From Antiquaquibacter metalliresistens (GTDB taxonomy: Bacteria > Actinomycetota > Actinomycetes > Actinomycetales > Microbacteriaceae): a DNA stretch of 64,000 nucleotides. Below are positions 60,884-64,000 of the stretch, piece by piece; the first letter of the stretch is position 1; the number at the start of each line of letters is the position of its first letter. Location: assembly GCF_029211225.1 (NCBI RefSeq), contig NZ_JARGEM010000004.1, positions 267,945-331,944 of the forward strand. Reading direction: 5' to 3'. A model generated the notes under the pieces. The model saw nothing but the letters and a program-made list of their open reading frames with translations. It made no database searches and was not told where the DNA came from. Both the position numbers and the translations under genes were made by a program.

Positions 60884-63800
60884 GTGAACGTGCTGATGAA
60901 GTGGCTCAGGGCACGCAGGGCGACGGCCTCGGCTCTCGTGGTCGCGCTCATCGCCGGCGTTCCGTTGACGATCGCGGCGTTGCATCCGGGTTTTCCGATC
61001 TCGGATGTCGATATGACGTCGCGGGATGTGTGGGTGACCAATGGCGAGTTGTTGCTCGGTGGTCGGTTGAATCGTCAGATCGACGAGTTGAACGGTTCGG
61101 TGGTCGCGTCGAGTCCGGCCTTCGATGTGTTGCAGGACGGCGACACCCTGTTCATGGTGGATCCGGATGCCGGGCGGGTGGAGTCGGTGGACCCCGCCTC
61201 CACGCAGGTGACGTCGGCCATCGACGTGCCGGCGGGCGCCGAGGTGAGCTATGGCGGCGACATCCTGGCCATCGTCTCTCCTGGCGGCGACCTCTGGGCG
61301 ATCCCTGCGGTCGGTGATCTGCAGTTCAACTTCGTGTCGACGCCGCCGATCGTGGAGTTGGGCCCTGGGGGACACGCGGTCGTCACCGCGGACGGCACGG
61401 TGCTCGCCGTCTCGCGTGAGAACGCAACGCTGTATCGCGTCACGTCGCTTGCCGATCTGCCGGTCGAGAGTGCGTTCCCGTCGGTTGGTGAGTTTCAGTT
61501 GGCGGCGGTGGGTGATCAGGCGGTGGTGTTCGATCAGTCGACGAACGAGATGGTGAACCAGTCGGGTTCGCGATTCGGTCTCGGCGATCAGCGCGGTCTG
61601 CGCTTGCAGCAGAGCGGGCCCGCATCCGGCCGCGCGGTGGTCGCCACGGGCGACGGGCTCGTGAAGGTGGATCTCGCCTCGGGGGCGACGGAGGTCATCC
61701 CGGCGAACATCCCGGCACCATCCTCCGACCCGACGGCGGTGGCGGCGCCCGTGAACCAGGCAGGTTGCGCCCATGGGGCGTGGGCCGAGTCCGGTCGCTA
61801 CCTCTTGGCGTGTGATGGTGCGGTGTCGCAGGCGTTGGATATTGAGCAGCCGACGCGGGGGAGTCGGTTGGAGTTCCGGGTCAACCGCAGTGTGATTGCG
61901 TTGAATGATCTCTCCAACGGCAATGTGTGGTTGATGGATGAGAACATGCGCCTGGTGGAGAACTGGGATGACGTGATTCCGCCGGTGGAGGAGGAGTCTG
62001 AGGAGGAGGGTGAGGAGCAGTCCTCGATCCAGACGTTCGAGGACACTCTGGCTGAGCGTACTGAGGTGAACCGTCCGCCGACGGCGCAGGATGATCAGTT
62101 CGGTATTCGGCCGGGTCGCACGACGATTCTGTCGGTGTTGGACAACGACTCCGATCCTGATGGTGATGTGTTGGTGATCTCGGCGTTCGATGGGGTTTCG
62201 GAGTCGACGGGGGTGTTGGATCCGATCGATGGTGGTCGGGCGTTGCAGTTCACGCCGGCGGAGGGTTTCGTCGGCACGATTGCGTTCAATTACACGGTCG
62301 ATGATGGTCGTGGTGGTACGGCGAGTGCGAATGTGCAGGCGCGGGTGGTGCCTGACACGGTCAATGAGGCGCCGTATTCGGTGCGTGAGCCTGGGGTTAG
62401 TGTCGAGGCGAATCAGACGGTCAGTTACAACGTGCTTGCGGATTGGCGTGATCCGGATGGTGATGATCTTTACCTGATAGCGGCGAGTCCGAAGTCGGGC
62501 GATCTGGTGCGGTTCACCCCGGATGGGTTCGTCACGTTCACGCATCAGACCAGCGAGCTTGGTGAGAAGGAAGTCGTCTTCACCGTCTCCGACGGCTCGG
62601 ACACCCCGTCGCAGGGCACGTTGACGGTCAAGGTCGAACCCGGCGGCACCCTGAACCCCGTCGGCACCCCGGACTTCGCCACCGCGTTCGTGAACGAGAC
62701 CGTGGTGGTCGAACCGCTGCTGAACGACCTCTCCCCATCGGGAGCGCAACTCGATCTCGTCGGCCTCGAAGAGCCCGGCGGGGATGCCACGGCCAACCTC
62801 AACACCGACCGCGGCACGATCACGTTCACCTCGTCGGGGCCGGGCATCTTCTACATGAAGTACACGCTGCAGGCCGGCGCGAACACGAGCGTCGGCATCG
62901 TGCGCATCGACGTGCGCGAAGCGCCGGCGGATGCCGCCCTGCCGCCCATCGCCGTCAAGGACACCGCGTACCTGCGCGGCGAGGAACCGGTGACCGTTTC
63001 GGTGCTCTCGAATGACGTGAGCCCGACGGGCCGCATCCTCGCCATCCAATCGGTCTCCGTGCCCGCCGAGTACGTGGCCAAGGGTCTCGTCGTCGAGACC
63101 CTCGAGTCCACCCTGGTGCGCATCACCTCCCCGGCCGCGCTGACCGAGCAGGTCAACTTCACCTACACGATCTCCGACGGCGTCTCGTCCGCGACCGCGG
63201 GCGTCACCGTCGTACCGGTTCCGGCACTGACGAAACACCAGCCCCCGATCGCGCAGAACGACGCTGCGACCGTGCGCGTCGGCGACATCATCACCCTCGA
63301 TGTGCTCGCCAACGATCGGCACCCCGACGACTCGTCGATGTTCCTCGACGCCGCGCTCGTCACCGAGCCGACGGCCGGCATCGCCTTTGTGTCCAAGAAT
63401 CGGCTGCGGTTCCAGGCGCCCACCGAGGCGGGCGAGTACCGCGTCGACTACCGCGTGCTCGATCCTTTCGGTGAGACCGCGGTGGCGACGGCGGTCTTCA
63501 CCGTGACGGCGCTGGATGACGCGAACAATCGCGATCCCGTGCCCGAGCCCCTCATCGGCCGGGTGCTGGCGGGCGGCACGATCCGCATCGACCTGCCGCT
63601 GAGCGGCATCGACCCGGACGGGGACTCCACGCAGCTGCTCGGCTTCCCGCGTAACCCCGCACTGGGCGCCATCGCGGAGACCGGCACGGACTACTTCGTC
63701 TACGAGGCATCCCCCGCGGCGGCGGGCACCGACGAGTTCAGCTACCAGGTGTACGACGCGCTCGGGGCGACGGGCACCGCGACGATCAAGATCGCCGTCA

Positions 63801-64000
63801 TCCCCGAGCCGAGCGACCTCCAGCCGCCGTCGGCGGTGCCGGATAGCGTCTCGATCCGCCCCGGCCGGGTCGCACAGGTCGATCTCACGGCGAACGACTC
63901 CGACCCGCAGGGCGCGCCCATCAAGGTCTCCGAAGAGCTCATCGACGTGCCGGACGGCATCGTCGCCGAGGTGGTCGACCTCAAGTACCTCGTGATCACG
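60884..64000 (+). CDS. Large Ig-like/cadherin-like surface protein (3' end outside window)
   Basis: At least 1039 residues with no stop before the edge. Basic N-terminus and one hydrophobic segment (SALVVALIAGVPLTIAAL), then a beta-propeller-like region (about 45-320), an acidic spacer (VEEESEEEGEEQ near 370), and serial Ig/cadherin-like modules, each around 90-100 residues, with a VLDNDSDPDGD, YNVLADWRDPDGDD or VSVLSNDVSPTG signature. GTG start at 60884 with AGGGGCGGG upstream; a TAGGTT -10 lies at 60818-60823. It belongs to the same direction and neighbourhood as the phospho-signalling operon. Codon use switches within the gene (see findings). Confidence 0.85.
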   Translation, partial: MNVLMKWLRARRATASALVVALIAGVPLTIAALHPGFPISDVDMTSRDVWVTNGELLLGGRLNRQIDELNGSVVASSPAFDVLQDGDTLFMVDPDAGRVESVDPASTQVTSAIDVPAGAEVSYGGDILAIVSPGGDLWAIPAVGDLQFNFVSTPPIVELGPGGHAVVTADGTVLAVSRENATLYRVTSLADLPVESAFPSVGEFQLAAVGDQAVVFDQSTNEMVNQSGSRFGLGDQRGLRLQQSGPASGRAVVATGDGLVKVDLASGATEVIPANIPAPSSDPTAVAAPVNQAGCAHGAWAESGRYLLACDGAVSQALDIEQPTRGSRLEFRVNRSVIALNDLSNGNVWLMDENMRLVENWDDVIPPVEEESEEEGEEQSSIQTFEDTLAERTEVNRPPTAQDDQFGIRPGRTTILSVLDNDSDPDGDVLVISAFDGVSESTGVLDPIDGGRALQFTPAEGFVGTIAFNYTVDDGRGGTASANVQARVVPDTVNEAPYSVREPGVSVEANQTVSYNVLADWRDPDGDDLYLIAASPKSGDLVRFTPDGFVTFTHQTSELGEKEVVFTVSDGSDTPSQGTLTVKVEPGGTLNPVGTPDFATAFVNETVVVEPLLNDLSPSGAQLDLVGLEEPGGDATANLNTDRGTITFTSSGPGIFYMKYTLQAGANTSVGIVRIDVREAPADAALPPIAVKDTAYLRGEEPVTVSVLSNDVSPTGRILAIQSVSVPAEYVAKGLVVETLESTLVRITSPAALTEQVNFTYTISDGVSSATAGVTVVPVPALTKHQPPIAQNDAATVRVGDIITLDVLANDRHPDDSSMFLDAALVTEPTAGIAFVSKNRLRFQAPTEAGEYRVDYRVLDPFGETAVATAVFTVTALDDANNRDPVPEPLIGRVLAGGTIRIDLPLSGIDPDGDSTQLLGFPRNPALGAIAETGTDYFVYEASPAAAGTDEFSYQVYDALGATGTATIKIAVIPEPSDLQPPSAVPDSVSIRPGRVAQVDLTANDSDPQGAPIKVSEELIDVPDGIVAEVVDLKYLVIT

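Noticed and set aside
60836-63322. An 828-codon open frame antisense to the Ig-like gene
   Set aside because: It consists of biased residues with no motif, and long stretches mirror the codon mosaic of the real gene.

Overview
The window is 64 kb of high-GC DNA with GTG and TTG starts and very short intergenic gaps. Many genes have a TANNNT hexamer only 6-8 nt before the start codon, which is the leaderless layout common in Actinobacteria. Gene content (serA/leuB/ilvE, a DUF6458-type small membrane protein, a sortase-assembled pilus with a class C sortase, a PP2C/FHA/kinase cluster and a Mn-type terC leader) points to a Gram-positive actinobacterium, most likely Microbacteriaceae. This is inference from family resemblance; no 16S gene or species marker is present.

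Layout. 0-7.9 kb: a catabolic locus (A) with a partial amidohydrolase, an XRE-cupin regulator, an orphan PDR-type [2Fe-2S] reductase, a purine-deaminase-like amidohydrolase with substituted active-site residues, XdhC, and a two-gene xanthine-dehydrogenase-type molybdoenzyme. 8-12 kb: a secreted lamin-tail/metallophosphoesterase protein and two small membrane proteins. 12-22 kb: housekeeping genes (serA, leuB, ilvE, FAH-family enzyme, MFS exporter, gltX, tRNA-Gln) interrupted by two head-to-head tandem-repeat arrays at 16.2-16.6 kb. 22-33.5 kb: an island-like block beside tRNA-Gln, with a Tat-exported PHP hydrolase coupled to a DUF4430-like lipoprotein, a TPR-LuxR regulator, and a complete sortase pilus operon (large adhesin, major pilin, class C sortase, small sortase-like protein).

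33.5-39.6 kb: catabolic locus B, a five-gene minus-strand operon that shares three gene families with locus A (amidohydrolase, XRE-cupin regulator, PDR reductase). At its head, the regulator has lost its DNA-binding half and the amidohydrolase has lost its N-terminus, as if one deletion of about 0.5 kb had joined two divergent genes. 39.6-47.7 kb: ETF beta/alpha plus a membrane cytochrome b diverge from a valine-degradation operon (acyl-CoA dehydrogenase, 3-hydroxyisobutyryl-CoA hydrolase, mmsB, enoyl-CoA hydratase, SDR). The likely flow is acyl-CoA dehydrogenase to ETF to the membrane cytochrome and the quinone pool. 47.7-51.8 kb: a MarR regulator, an MBL-fold hydrolase, a CsoR-family repressor with its operator, a CopB-like P-type ATPase and a lipid kinase. 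51.8-56.3 kb: a lipoprotein, tRNA-Glu, a Phd/RelE toxin-antitoxin pair, small membrane proteins, a prepilin peptidase, and TerC behind a yybP-ykoY-like riboswitch. 56.4-64 kb: a phospho-signalling operon (PP2C, FHA, Ser/Thr kinase, FHA-HTH) followed by a very large Ig-like surface protein that runs off the window.

The strongest candidates for new biology are the ETF-linked cytochrome b, the substituted purine-deaminase-like enzyme inside the molybdoenzyme locus, the small sortase-like partner of the pilus sortase, the head-to-head repeat arrays, and the antisense gene scar in locus B.
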